38,509 bases of DNA, taken from NCBI GenBank assembly GCA_913042035.1, contig CAJWIN010000006.1, positions 1 through 38,509 on the forward strand, read 5' to 3'. Under the pieces are notes generated by a model, which did not search any database, was not told the origin of the DNA, and worked only from the letters and a program-made list of their open reading frames with translations. Source of the DNA: an uncultured Gammaproteobacteria bacterium (GTDB lineage: Bacteria; Pseudomonadota; Gammaproteobacteria; Poriferisulfidales; GCA-002705445). The position numbers were made by a program, and so were the translations under genes. Shown piece by piece: positions 19,677 to 29,118 of the stretch. Positions within the stretch are counted from its first letter, which is position 1, and each line of letters opens with the position of its first letter.

Positions 19677-22481
19677 AATACTCTTTAAGTATTTTCCTGT
19701 AAAAGATTTTTTATTCTTAGAAACTGTTTCAGGAGAACCCTCAGCAATAACTGCTCCTCCATTTATTCCGCCTTCAGGCCCCATGTCAATTATCCAATCT
19801 GCAGTTTTTATTACATCTAAATTATGTTCGATAATGATTATTGTATTTCCTTTATCTCTTAATTTATAAATAATTTTCAACAGTTGATCTACATCATGAA
19901 GATGTAAACCAGTAGTTGGCTCATCAAAAATATATATAGTTTTACCAGTATCTTTTTTTGATAACTCTTTAGCTAATTTAACTCTTTGGGCTTCTCCACC
20001 AGATAATGTTGTAGCATTTTGACCAACAGTTATATAAGAAAGTCCAACATCCATAAGAGTTTTTAGTTTTCTTTTAATAGTTGGGACATTATCAAAAAAA
20101 CTATAAGCTTCTTCAACTGTCATTTCTAAGACTTCAGAAATATTTTTATTTTTATATAAAATTTCTAATGTAGAATTATTATATCTTTTACCTTTACAGA
20201 TATCACATTGAACATATATGTCTGGCAAAAAGTGCATTTCAACTTTAATAACTCCATCACCATGGCAAGCTTCACATCGCCCACCTTTCACATTGAAGCT
20301 AAATCTTCCAGGATTATAGCCTCTCGATCTGGACTCTTTAGTCGCAGAAAATAAATCTCTAATTAATGTAAATAGACCTGTATAAGTCGCAGGATTTGAT
20401 CTTGGAGTTCTTCCAATTGGGCTTTGATTAATTTCTATAATTTTGTCAAATTGTTCCCATCCTGCTATATCTTTAACTTCTCCATGATAATTACTATTTT
20501 TATTTATTTTATTACTTAAAAATTTATAAAGTGTTTCGTTAATTAACGTTGATTTCCCAGACCCAGAAACTCCTGTGACACAAGTTAATAAGCCTATAGG
20601 TATATCAACATCTAAATTTTTTAAGTTATTTGAGCATGCGTCGTGAATTTGTATTTTCTTAGAGTTTGGTTTTAACCTTTTTTCAGGTATATTTATTTTT
20701 TTCTTTCCAGATAAATATAGCCCAGTTATAGATTTATTATTTTTTTCTACCTCCTTTGGAGAACCCTCTGCAATAACTTCTCCTCCGTAGACCCCAGCTC
20801 TTGGACCAATATCTATTACGTGATCTGCAGCTCTAATAGTACATTCATCATGTTCAACAACAATTACCGTATTACCTAAATCTCTTAATTTATATAAAGT
20901 TTCTATTAATTTATCATTATCTCTTTGATGAAGTCCTATTGAAGGCTCATCTAAAATATAGGTTACGCCTACTAATCCGGCTCCAATTTGGCTTGCTAGC
21001 CTTATTCTTTGATTTTCGCCTCCTGATAATGTTTCTGCACTTCTATCTAAGCTTAAATAATTTAGCCCAACATTATTTAAAAAACTTAATCTAGAGAATA
21101 TTTCTGTAATTAGTTTGTCGGCAATTTTCTTTCGTTTGCCTGACAAAGAAATATTTTTAAAAAATTCTAGACATTCTCCAATAGGCAAGTGAGAAATATC
21201 TGCAATATTTTTATCATTGATAAAAACATTCCTAGCATCTTCACATAATCTAGTTCCATTACAATCTGCGCATACTTGTTTAGAAAGATATTTATTTAAC
21301 TCCTCTCTTACAAAATTAGATTCTGTATTATTATACCTACGTTCAAAATTATTAATTACGCCTTCAAAACTTTGCATTTTTGAAATTTTCTTTCCATTAT
21401 TATTATAATAAATAAACTTTATTTCTTCATCGCCAGTACCATATAAAATAATTTTCTGTATTTTTTTACTTAAAGAGGAAAACGGCTTTTCTGTATCAAA
21501 TTTGTAATACTCCGCCAATGATTTTATTATTTGAAAGTAAAACTCATTTCTTTTGTCCCAGCCTTTAATAGAGCCTGATGATAAGCTGAGGTCTTTGTTT
21601 ATAATTTTATTTTCATCGAAAAACTGGTTTACTCCAAGACCATCACAAGATTTACATGCACCAATTGGGCTATTGAATGAAAAAAGTCTTGGCTCTAGTT
21701 CTTCTATACTATATCCACATTTCGGACATGCAAATTTCGATGAATAACTCTCATTTGTTTTTTTGTCTAGAGAATAAATTAATACCGTATCATTTTTAAA
21801 GTTAAGTGCTGTTTCTATTGATTCTGTAAGTCTAATTTTTGAATTTTTATTAATTTTTAATCGGTCTAAAACGAGTTCAATTGTATTATTTTTTTTAGGG
21901 TCAATTTTTGGAAGTTCCGTAATATTATATATTGTATTATTTATTCTTAGCCTTACAAACCCCCTCATTTTAATATCTTCTATAATATTTTTGTGTTCGC
22001 CTTTTCTATTGCTAATTAAAGGTGTAAGTATTATTAATGATTCATTTTCATCGTATTTTTCATATAGATCCTCCACAATCTCCGATGCTGATTTTCCTTC
22101 TAAACTATCTCCATGTATAGGACACTTTGGTATCCCAGCCCTAGCAAAAAGTAGTCTTAGATAATCATGAATCTCTGTTATTGTTCCAACTGTAGATCTT
22201 GGATTGTGCGATGTTGTCTTTTGTTCTATTGATATCGCGGGAGATAAACCTTCAATATGATCAACTTCTGGTCTTTCCATTCTTGTTAAGAACTGTCTTG
22301 CATATGCAGATAGTGACTCTACATATCTTCTTTGTCCTTCAGCAAAAATAGTGTCGAATGCCAGTGTGGATTTACCAGAACCAGATAATCCTGTTATTAC
22401 GATTAACTTGTCTCTAGGGATAGTTATATCTATATTTTTTAAATTATGGCTTCTCGCGCCCTTAATTACTATATTATGCAT
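19671..22481 (-). CDS. uvrA: Excinuclease ABC subunit A
   Basis: UvrA is the damage-sensing ATPase of nucleotide excision repair. The 936-residue product (E. coli 940) has two ABC modules. The first Walker A, GLSGSGKS, is at residues 31-38, with signature [14 protein letters not shown] and Walker [15 protein letters not shown]. The second has [28 protein letters not shown] and [14 protein letters not shown]. Zinc modules appear as CPKCGY with CKSCDG, and as CEACHGDG with CDICKGK. It is convergent with rplQ (six-base overlap) and divergent from ssb, the same uvrA-ssb pairing as in E. coli. No CTGT-N8-ACAG LexA box is seen in the shared intergenic region. Confidence 0.98.
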   Translation of the reverse strand: MHNIVIKGARSHNLKNIDITIPRDKLIVITGLSGSGKSTLAFDTIFAEGQRRYVESLSAYARQFLTRMERPEVDHIEGLSPAISIEQKTTSHNPRSTVGTITEIHDYLRLLFARAGIPKCPIHGDSLEGKSASEIVEDLYEKYDENESLIILTPLISNRKGEHKNIIEDIKMRGFVRLRINNTIYNITELPKIDPKKNNTIELVLDRLKINKNSKIRLTESIETALNFKNDTVLIYSLDKKTNESYSSKFACPKCGYSIEELEPRLFSFNSPIGACKSCDGLGVNQFFDENKIINKDLSLSSGSIKGWDKRNEFYFQIIKSLAEYYKFDTEKPFSSLSKKIQKIILYGTGDEEIKFIYYNNNGKKISKMQSFEGVINNFERRYNNTESNFVREELNKYLSKQVCADCNGTRLCEDARNVFINDKNIADISHLPIGECLEFFKNISLSGKRKKIADKLITEIFSRLSFLNNVGLNYLSLDRSAETLSGGENQRIRLASQIGAGLVGVTYILDEPSIGLHQRDNDKLIETLYKLRDLGNTVIVVEHDECTIRAADHVIDIGPRAGVYGGEVIAEGSPKEVEKNNKSITGLYLSGKKKINIPEKRLKPNSKKIQIHDACSNNLKNLDVDIPIGLLTCVTGVSGSGKSTLINETLYKFLSNKINKNSNYHGEVKDIAGWEQFDKIIEINQSPIGRTPRSNPATYTGLFTLIRDLFSATKESRSRGYNPGRFSFNVKGGRCEACHGDGVIKVEMHFLPDIYVQCDICKGKRYNNSTLEILYKNKNISEVLEMTVEEAYSFFDNVPTIKRKLKTLMDVGLSYITVGQNATTLSGGEAQRVKLAKELSKKDTGKTIYIFDEPTTGLHLHDVDQLLKIIYKLRDKGNTIIIIEHNLDVIKTADWIIDMGPEGGINGGAVIAEGSPETVSKNKKSFTGKYLKSIL
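19675..19695. terminator. Perfect inverted repeat at the rplQ/uvrA convergence
   Basis: AAAATACT (19675-19682) and AGTATTTT (19688-19695) form a perfect 8-bp palindrome with a five-base loop. It lies exactly where the rplQ and uvrA transcripts meet, and each direction ends in a short U run. The stem has a single G-C pair, so it would be a weak intrinsic terminator. It is inside the last codons of uvrA. Confidence 0.35.
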
Positions 22482-22496
22482 TTACATATGATATTA

Positions 22497-22524
22497 TTGT
22501 TAGACCAACTAGTTAGAATATAAT
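22497..22524 (+). promoter_or_regulatory. Probable ssb promoter
   Basis: TTGTTA (22497-22502), a 16-base spacer and a perfect TATAAT (22519-22524) lie in the 115-base uvrA-ssb gap. Transcription would start near 22531 and leave a leader of about 65 bases before ssb. No equally good promoter for uvrA was found on the other strand. Confidence 0.5.
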
Positions 22525-22596
22525 GACTACCCAGAAAGGTATAGTATTAATTGCAAATATATGAATAATGTATAACAGACTATAGGAGTTTAAAAT

Positions 22597-23040
22597 ATGG
22601 CAGGTGTAAATAAAGTTATAATTTTGGGAAATCTCGGTGCCGATCCAGAATTAAGATCATCTCCATCAGGAATAACTACATGCAGATTAAGTATTGCTAC
22701 CTCTATGAATTGGACTGATAAAAATTCTGGTGAAAAGAAAGAAAAAACAGAATGGCACAGAATAGTTTTTTTTGGTAGAAGTGCAGAAGTTTTAGACCAA
22801 TACGTAAAAAAAGGCCAACAACTGTATGTTGAAGGAAGATTACAAACAAATAAATATGAAAAAGATGGCATAGAAAGGTATTCAACAGATATTATTGGAG
22901 AATCTTTTAATTTTATTAGTGGCTCAGGATCAGGGTCATCGAACAATAATCAATTTCAGGAAGATATGAATCAGGACACAAATAATAATAAGAAAAAAGA
23001 ATCAAATACCGATGATTTTGAAGATGACATTCCTTTCTAA
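22597..23040 (+). CDS. ssb: Single-stranded DNA-binding protein
   Basis: SSB coats single-stranded DNA in replication and repair and recruits partners through its C-terminal tip. The 147-residue product has the OB fold at residues 1-110 (VNKVIILGNLGADPELR, TEWHRIVFFGRSAEV, GQQLYVEGRLQTNKYEKDG), then a Ser/Asn/Gln-rich linker, and ends in the acidic peptide DFEDDIPF that binds partner proteins. AGGAG (22584-22588) lies eight bases before the ATG. Shorter than E. coli SSB (178) because of the linker. Confidence 0.97.
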   Translation: MAGVNKVIILGNLGADPELRSSPSGITTCRLSIATSMNWTDKNSGEKKEKTEWHRIVFFGRSAEVLDQYVKKGQQLYVEGRLQTNKYEKDGIERYSTDIIGESFNFISGSGSGSSNNNQFQEDMNQDTNNNKKKESNTDDFEDDIPF

Positions 23041-23067
23041 ATACTTTAAATAAATCTCATATATTTA

Positions 23068-24096
23068 ATGCTAATAACTATATTTTTAATCACAATATTG
23101 TCGTCTTTATTGATCACAATGATCTTAGAAAAATTTTTTTCGAAAAAAAATATTTTTATAGATTCTCCAACAATTACCAGTATTCATAAAAAACCTACAC
23201 CGAGTGCAGGTGGTATTTCTATTTTAATATCATATCTAATTTTTGTTTGCGTCCTAGTTAATTACGTTTTATTTGATTATGATGCTTTTTTAGTCTTACT
23301 ATCTGCTTTGATCCCTATAATACTTATTGGTTTATTAGATGATTATTACAGTGTAAGTATATATATAAGGCTTTTTGTACAATTTTTTTCTTCAACTATA
23401 ATTATTTATCATTTTCAAACTGATACTAATGTTTTAAATTTTCAAATATTTAGTGAGCAGTCAATTATTATTATTTTTATCTTTTCAATAATTTTATCTA
23501 TTTGGCTAATGAACCTTTATAATTTTATGGATGGCATTGATGGTTATGCGTCTAGTGAGTGCATATTTGTATCGTTTTCAGCTTCTTTGATAGCCTATTT
23601 GAACAGTCCTGAAAGTTTAATGTATCTATATTTAGCTGGAATTGGAGCTGCAAACGTAGGATTTTTTATAAGAAATTGGTATCCAGCCAAAATCTTTATG
23701 GGCGACACTGGCAGTGTGTCAATAGGCTGCATATTTGCTTTTTTTATATTTTATAGTGCGTCTGAGTCAATTATTAGTATCTATACTTGGCTCATACTTT
23801 TGTCAGTTTTCATTGCTGATGCAAGTTATACACTTGCAGTAAGGGTGGTAACCAAAAAAAATATCACCAAAGCACATTTAACGCATGCTTTTCATATGTT
23901 GGCATCAAGAAAAAATTCGCATAAATATGTAACAAAATTTTTAATAAGTATTAATCTTTTTTGGGTTTTACCTTTAGCGCTATTATCAAATGCATATATG
24001 GATTATCATGTAATAATAACAATTTTGGTATATTTACCGTTACTTATTTATTTAATAAAAATAGGTGCGGGCTTAGAAGAGCAAGGAATAATATGA
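23068..24096 (+). CDS. WecA/WbpL-like polyprenyl-phosphate sugar-1-phosphate transferase
   Basis: This membrane enzyme belongs to the MraY/WecA superfamily, which moves a sugar-1-phosphate from a UDP-sugar to undecaprenyl phosphate. The 342 residues contain about ten hydrophobic segments. Key motifs are present: HKKPTPSAGGI (residues 40-50), the Asp pair LLDDYYS (Asp91-Asp92), NLYNFMDGIDG, PAKIFMGDTGS and the cytosolic His-rich LTHAFHMLASRK. The NFMDGIDG and HAFH motifs place it with WecA/WbpL (O-antigen or capsule initiation) rather than with MraY. The sugar cannot be told from sequence. Its stop overlaps the miaB start (ATGA). An O-antigen-type gene between ssb and miaB is not a position I recognise. 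Confidence 0.85.
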   Translation: MLITIFLITILSSLLITMILEKFFSKKNIFIDSPTITSIHKKPTPSAGGISILISYLIFVCVLVNYVLFDYDAFLVLLSALIPIILIGLLDDYYSVSIYIRLFVQFFSSTIIIYHFQTDTNVLNFQIFSEQSIIIIFIFSIILSIWLMNLYNFMDGIDGYASSECIFVSFSASLIAYLNSPESLMYLYLAGIGAANVGFFIRNWYPAKIFMGDTGSVSIGCIFAFFIFYSASESIISIYTWLILLSVFIADASYTLAVRVVTKKNITKAHLTHAFHMLASRKNSHKYVTKFLISINLFWVLPLALLSNAYMDYHVIITILVYLPLLIYLIKIGAGLEEQGII

Positions 24097-25421
24097 AGAA
24101 AAAATATTTTATAGAAACTCAAGGTTGTCAGATGAATGAGTATGATAGCGATAAAATGAAAGACCTGCTTTCAAAAGAAATGGACTTTGAGAATACAAAC
24201 AATAAAGAAGATGCAGACATATTGATAGTAAATACTTGTTCAATTAGAGAAAAAGCACAAGAAAAAGTCTTTTCTCTTCTAGGTAAATGGCGCAAATTAA
24301 AAAATAAAAAGCCGGATTTAGTAATCGGCGTTGCAGGATGCGTAGCATCACAGGAAAGCACAGCAATTACTTCAAGAGCACCATATGTAGATATGGTAAT
24401 TGGCCCACAAACAATTCACAGACTGCCAAAAATTTATGAACAATCTTTAAAATCAAAAAGTACTATTGTAGACGTAGAGTTTCCCTTGATTGAAAAATTT
24501 GATAACTTACCACGTCTATCAAATTCAAAATTTTCAGAGTTTGTAACTATTATGGAAGGATGTAGTAAATATTGTTCTTATTGTGTAGTGCCATACACTA
24601 GAGGAACCGAAGTAAGTAGACCATTAAATGATATATTGAAAGAAATAGAAAATCTTGTAGAAAATGGAACAAAAGAGATTACTTTGCTTGGTCAAAATGT
24701 AAATGCATATTTTTATAAAGATAAAGAGGGCAATATTGTAAATTTTGGATTACTTCTATTTTACATAGCAAGAGACAAAAGAATTAAAAGAATTAGGTAT
24801 ACAACATCACACCCAAATAACTTTGATGAGCAAACATACTTAGCTTATGAAAAAATACCCCAATTGGTTAGTCATTTGCATTTACCAATACAAAGTGGTT
24901 CAGATAAAGTTTTGGCAGCAATGAAAAGAGGATACACAGTTCTAGAGTATAAGTCTGTAATAAGAAAACTTAGAAAAGCTAGACCAGATATAACTTTTTC
25001 ATCAGATTTTATAGTAGGATTTCCAGGAGAAACCGAAAAAGACTTTATGAAAACAATAGATATTATAAAAGAAGTTAATTTTGATCAGTCATATAGTTTT
25101 ATATACAGCAAAAGACCAGGAACTCCTGCATCAGCAATAGAGGATAATATTTCACTAAAAGAAAAAAAAGAAAGGTTGAATTTCTTACAAGAGACTATAA
25201 ATCAGTTATCAAAAAATAAATCTAAATCAATTTTAGGAGAAAAAGAAGAAATATTAGTTGAAGGAGTATCTTCAAAATATAATAATATGGTTACAGGAAG
25301 AACAAAGAATAACAAAATAATAAGTATACCTGGAAATAAAAATTTGATAGGTGAAATTCTTGACATTAAAATTACAGAGCTAAATAATAGATCATTAAAA
25401 GGTGAAGTCTTCGAAAAATAA
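24093..25421 (+). CDS. miaB: tRNA-2-methylthio-N6-dimethylallyladenosine synthase
   Basis: MiaB adds a methylthio group to i6A37 of tRNAs reading UNN codons, using two iron-sulphur clusters. The ATG at 24093, overlapping the previous stop, yields 442 residues beginning MKKKYFIETQGCQMNEYDS. The N-terminal cluster Cys residues are Cys12, one in NTCSIREK and one in AGCVAS. The radical SAM CxxxCxxC is Cys157, Cys161 and Cys164. A TRAM domain forms the C-terminus (about residues 375-440). An upstream open extension from 23961 lies inside the previous gene and is not part of the protein. Confidence 0.97.
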   Translation: MKKKYFIETQGCQMNEYDSDKMKDLLSKEMDFENTNNKEDADILIVNTCSIREKAQEKVFSLLGKWRKLKNKKPDLVIGVAGCVASQESTAITSRAPYVDMVIGPQTIHRLPKIYEQSLKSKSTIVDVEFPLIEKFDNLPRLSNSKFSEFVTIMEGCSKYCSYCVVPYTRGTEVSRPLNDILKEIENLVENGTKEITLLGQNVNAYFYKDKEGNIVNFGLLLFYIARDKRIKRIRYTTSHPNNFDEQTYLAYEKIPQLVSHLHLPIQSGSDKVLAAMKRGYTVLEYKSVIRKLRKARPDITFSSDFIVGFPGETEKDFMKTIDIIKEVNFDQSYSFIYSKRPGTPASAIEDNISLKEKKERLNFLQETINQLSKNKSKSILGEKEEILVEGVSSKYNNMVTGRTKNNKIISIPGNKNLIGEILDIKITELNNRSLKGEVFEK

Positions 25422-25428
25422 TTTAGGT

Positions 25429-26376
25429 ATGGAAAAAATTCAAATTACACTTGAGCCAGAAGATAATAATAGATTGTTGAATTTGTGTGGACCACTAAAC
25501 TCTAATTTAAAAGAAATAGAGTTAAGATTCGATGTTGAGATTAATCAAAGGGGAAATTCGTTTAATTTTCTTGGTGTTAAAAAAAATATTGATCTTGCGT
25601 CAAATTTTATTAAAAATTTATATATTGAAACAGAAAAGAATATTATATCAATTCCGGAATTGAGAAATTATCTCCAGCAGCCTAAAGTTTTTGACAGTGA
25701 CACAGAAATTAAAAATAATAAAAATGTATTTTTCAAGTTTAAGAATTATCGTATTAATATCGATAAGCCAAATCAGCTCAAATTCTATAAATCGATTTTA
25801 GAGAATGATATTGTATTTTCTGTCGGTTCTGCAGGTTCGGGAAAAACTTTTCTCTCTATTGGGGCAGCTTTGCATTGTTATGAGCTTGGTTTGGTTAAAA
25901 AAATTGTTTTAGTAAGGCCTGCTGTGGAAGCGGGGGAAAATCTTGGATTCTTGCCTGGAGATCTTTCGCAGAAAATTGATCCGTATCTAAGACCAATGTA
26001 TGACGCATTGAACTCTATTATGGGGTCAAATTTACTTAATAAAATGATAGAACAAAATATAATTGAAGTTGCACCGCTTGCTTACATGAGAGGAAGGACA
26101 TTAAATGATTCTTTTATAATATTAGATGAGGCTCAAAATAGCACAAAAGAGCAAATGAAGATGTTCTTAACCCGTTTAGGCAAAAACTCAAAAGCAGTTA
26201 TAACTGGTGATATTACTCAAATTGATCTTCCAAATGCTTTTTCTGGACTAGTACATGTGCTTCCACTTTTAAAAGATATAACTGGCATCAGTATTTGTAA
26301 ATTTACCGATAAAGACGTTATGCGTCATCCTTTAGTAAAAAAAATTATAAATGCTTATGAAAGTAAATCATCATGA
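25429..26376 (+). CDS. ybeZ: PhoH-like ATPase YbeZ
   Basis: YbeZ is a PhoH-family NTPase that works with the RNase YbeY in RNA metabolism. With the start at ATG 25429 (AGG at 25425-25427 close upstream) it has 315 residues, slightly shorter than E. coli (346). The Walker A GSAGSGKT lies at residues 133-140, the Walker B FIILDEAQNST includes Asp233, and the VITGDITQIDLP sensor region follows. A KH-like N-terminal segment covers residues 1-70. It overlaps ybeY (ATGA), keeping the phoH-ybeY-corC-lnt order seen in many proteobacteria. The earlier possible start at 25402 is inside miaB. Confidence 0.95.
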   Translation: MEKIQITLEPEDNNRLLNLCGPLNSNLKEIELRFDVEINQRGNSFNFLGVKKNIDLASNFIKNLYIETEKNIISIPELRNYLQQPKVFDSDTEIKNNKNVFFKFKNYRINIDKPNQLKFYKSILENDIVFSVGSAGSGKTFLSIGAALHCYELGLVKKIVLVRPAVEAGENLGFLPGDLSQKIDPYLRPMYDALNSIMGSNLLNKMIEQNIIEVAPLAYMRGRTLNDSFIILDEAQNSTKEQMKMFLTRLGKNSKAVITGDITQIDLPNAFSGLVHVLPLLKDITGISICKFTDKDVMRHPLVKKIINAYESKSS

Positions 26377-26816
26377 TAAAATGCTTAATCATAAATAGTA
26401 CTGAGGGAGAATATGTTCCTGAAACAACACATTTTTATCGTTGGGCTAATGCAATAAAGTATGAAAACGAAGGTGAGGTAACTATTAAAATAATAACTCC
26501 AGACGAGATGAGAGGTTATAATAAATTATTTAAGAATCAAGATAAAGTTTCAGACACACTTGCTTTTCCTGCAGATAATATAATTATTGAAAATAAAGTC
26601 ATTTTAGGAGATATTGCAATGTGTGCAAGTAAAATTAACTCTGATTCCGAATTATACAATAAAAAAAAACTTGAAAGGTGGGCTCACTTAACTATACATA
26701 GTTTACTTCATATATATGGATATGATCACGATAGTAAAACTAATAGAAAAAAAATGGAAGATATTGAAATTGATATATTAAAAGGCTTTAATATTTTTAA
26801 TCCATATGAAATATAA
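26373..26816 (+). CDS. ybeY: Endoribonuclease YbeY (16S rRNA maturation factor)
   Basis: YbeY is a zinc-dependent RNase involved in 16S rRNA 3'-end maturation and ribosome quality control. The 147 residues (E. coli 155) carry the metal triad His109, His113 and His119 in HSLLHIYGYDHD and the VSDTLAFPAD motif. Arg47 fits the conserved basic position of the active site. It is translationally coupled to ybeZ through an ATGA overlap and followed three bases later by corC. Confidence 0.95.
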   Translation: MIKCLIINSTEGEYVPETTHFYRWANAIKYENEGEVTIKIITPDEMRGYNKLFKNQDKVSDTLAFPADNIIIENKVILGDIAMCASKINSDSELYNKKKLERWAHLTIHSLLHIYGYDHDSKTNRKKMEDIEIDILKGFNIFNPYEI

Positions 26817-26819
26817 ATT

Positions 26820-27626
26820 ATGAATATACTAAAAAAATTATTTATAAAATTTTACGAAGATAATCTAGATAGAAAAAAAATTGTTTCACAATTAAGAAGG
26901 TATCACGAAAAAAAATATATTAATATGGAATTACTTTCTATGCTTCTAGGTGTATTTAAAGTTCAGGAAACTAGAGTGAAAGACATAATGATACCGAGAT
27001 CTAGAATGGTGATTATTAGAAAAAATTCTTCTATTGATGAAATATTACCATTAATTATTAACTCATCGCATTCTAGATTTCCAGTTATTCTTGAAAATAA
27101 AGATGAAATAGTTGGAATTCTATTGGCTAAGGATTTACTGAAATATATAAAAAAAGATAACGATAATTTTAATATTGAGGAAATAATAAGGCCAAGTGTT
27201 ATTATTCCAGAAACCAAGAAGCTCAATATTCTTTTGAGTGAATTTAAATCAGGTAGAAATCATCTGGCAGTTGTCGTTGACGAGTATGGAGGAGTATCTG
27301 GCTTAATAACTATTGAAGATGTTTTGGAGCAAATTGTTGGAGATATTATTGATGAACATGATTCTGTCAAATCCAATAATAATATTAAAAAAATTAAGAA
27401 GTCCATATATGTAGTGTCTGGTTCGACAACACTAACTGAATTTAATGAGTTTTTTAATAGTAATTATAAAAATGATAAATTCGACACAATTAGTGGGTTA
27501 TTAATTCATAATTTTAAAAGTCTTCCTAAGACTCATGATGAAATATCTCTAGACAATTTTAAATTTCAAATAAAAATATCAGATCAGAGAAGAATTCATA
27601 GCATTCAAGTAGAAGTTAAAGAATAG
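26820..27626 (+). CDS. corC: CorC/YbeX-type CBS-domain protein
   Basis: CorC/YbeX is a cytosolic CBS-pair protein linked to Mg/Co efflux and, in recent work on E. coli, to ribosome metabolism. The 268 residues (E. coli 292) have no transmembrane segment. The order is a short helical N-terminus, the CBS pair at about residues 50-185 (VKDIMIPRSRMVII, SRFPVILENKDEIVGILLAKDLL, AVVVDEYGGVSGLITIEDVLEQIVGDIIDEHD) and the CorC_HlyC domain to the end. Its place between ybeY and lnt is the standard one. Confidence 0.94.
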   Translation: MNILKKLFIKFYEDNLDRKKIVSQLRRYHEKKYINMELLSMLLGVFKVQETRVKDIMIPRSRMVIIRKNSSIDEILPLIINSSHSRFPVILENKDEIVGILLAKDLLKYIKKDNDNFNIEEIIRPSVIIPETKKLNILLSEFKSGRNHLAVVVDEYGGVSGLITIEDVLEQIVGDIIDEHDSVKSNNNIKKIKKSIYVVSGSTTLTEFNEFFNSNYKNDKFDTISGLLIHNFKSLPKTHDEISLDNFKFQIKISDQRRIHSIQVEVKE

Positions 27627-27636
27627 ATAGGTCCCT

Positions 27637-29118
27637 ATGAAATATATTGCATATTTTTTATTAGGCGGGTTATACACACTATCCTTTTCACCCTATAACA
27701 TTGGTATATTTTCTATTATAAGTGTTATGTTATTTTTATTTTTTATTAACCTTGATGATGTAAGATCGTCAATTTATAAAACCTTATCTTATTCATTAGG
27801 ATATTTTTCTATTGGAACTTATTGGTTATATAATGTTATTATTAACTATGCTGAAATAAATAATTTCCTAGCAATTTTTTTAGTTATATTCTTTACCATA
27901 TATTTATCTATTTTTTTTGTTATTCCAATGTGTTTTACATTGTTTGCTCGCCACAAAATAAAAATTAATGAAAATTATTCATTTATAATATTATCAATTT
28001 TAATAACAGTATTTGAAATTATTAGAGCGCATTTATTTACTGGTTACTCGTGGTTTAATTTTGGTCAGGCCGCTTTAAACACTCCTTTAGATTATTATTT
28101 TCCAGTTTTTGGTGTTCATGGACTAACTTTTATCATTTTTTTAATATCACTTATATCGATTAATATATCTATAAATAAAGATAGATCATTCTCTTTTATT
28201 TTAGCAATTTTTTTGATAATTATTTATTTAGGAGTTTATAAAAAAAATTGGACCTACGAAACTGGTAATATTTCAACTATTTCTATAGTTCAACCAAATA
28301 TTGAAAATAAAAAAAAATATAGTAAGCAAGATATAGAAAATCGAATGAAAATCTTAAAGAATTTAACTTTGTCATCTATAAAAAATTCATCTGATATTAT
28401 TCTTTGGCCAGAAGCACCATTACCAATTTTATATAAAAATTTAGAAAAAAATTATTATGAAAATATTATTAAAAATATTCCTAAAAAAACTACTCTTATA
28501 GCTGGTTCTTTTTATAAGAATAATAATAATATTTATAATTCAATCATTAATATTTCTGATAAATCTACTAATGTATATAGTAAAAGACATTTGGTGCCAT
28601 TTGGAGAGTTTCTTCCATTTAGAAATAAGTTCTCCAATATTTATAAAACACTTGGTATAAATACTTATGATATTACACCTGGAGATTCTAATAAGAAATT
28701 TAGTATTAATAGTTTAATTGCTCAACCTTTAATTTGCTATGAAAGTATTTTCTCTTCTGAGTCTCTTGTATTAGATGAAGATGTGGATTTTATTTTGAAT
28801 GTTTCAAATGATGGATGGTTCGGCGATACTTTAGCTCCGTATCAACATCTTGATGCCTTGGTAATGCGATCTCTAGAGAATCAAAGATATTCAATCAGAT
28901 CTACTAATACTGGAATCTCAGCTATTATTAACCATAAAGGTGTAATTGAAGACTTTATACAGTTCAATAAGACTGGGATCATAAACAAAAAAATTATTTC
29001 AAGAAATGGAAACACACCTTTATCAAGTCATGGGTATGACATTCTTTATTCTTTATTTTTTATAGTATTCTTATACAGTACAGTTTATTTCAATATAAAA
29101 TTATTTAGGCGTTTATAA
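27637..29118 (+). CDS. lnt: Apolipoprotein N-acyltransferase
   Basis: Lnt adds the third acyl chain to lipoproteins at the periplasmic face of the inner membrane. The 493 residues (E. coli 512) have about six N-terminal hydrophobic segments, a nitrilase-fold periplasmic domain and a C-terminal helix. The catalytic triad is Glu259 (WPEAPLP), Lys316 (YSKRHLVPFGEFLPF) and Cys367 (PLICYESIF). It closes the phoH-ybeY-corC-lnt operon and its last 14 bases overlap the convergent mfnB-like gene. The usual neighbours leuS, lptE and holA do not follow. Confidence 0.96.
   Translation: MKYIAYFLLGGLYTLSFSPYNIGIFSIISVMLFLFFINLDDVRSSIYKTLSYSLGYFSIGTYWLYNVIINYAEINNFLAIFLVIFFTIYLSIFFVIPMCFTLFARHKIKINENYSFIILSILITVFEIIRAHLFTGYSWFNFGQAALNTPLDYYFPVFGVHGLTFIIFLISLISINISINKDRSFSFILAIFLIIIYLGVYKKNWTYETGNISTISIVQPNIENKKKYSKQDIENRMKILKNLTLSSIKNSSDIILWPEAPLPILYKNLEKNYYENIIKNIPKKTTLIAGSFYKNNNNIYNSIINISDKSTNVYSKRHLVPFGEFLPFRNKFSNIYKTLGINTYDITPGDSNKKFSINSLIAQPLICYESIFSSESLVLDEDVDFILNVSNDGWFGDTLAPYQHLDALVMRSLENQRYSIRSTNTGISAIINHKGVIEDFIQFNKTGIINKKIISRNGNTPLSSHGYDILYSLFFIVFLYSTVYFNIKLFRRL

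Noticed and set aside
19642-19869. 75-residue plus-strand open frame across the end of rplQ
   Set aside because: It runs antisense to the conserved end of uvrA; residues are the mirror of uvrA codons.
22482-22596. LexA (SOS) box between uvrA and ssb
   Set aside because: No CTG followed by CAG at the right spacing exists on either strand of this gap.
23961-24092. N-terminal extension of miaB
   Set aside because: It lies within the WecA-like gene in another frame and the family N-terminus begins at ATG 24093.
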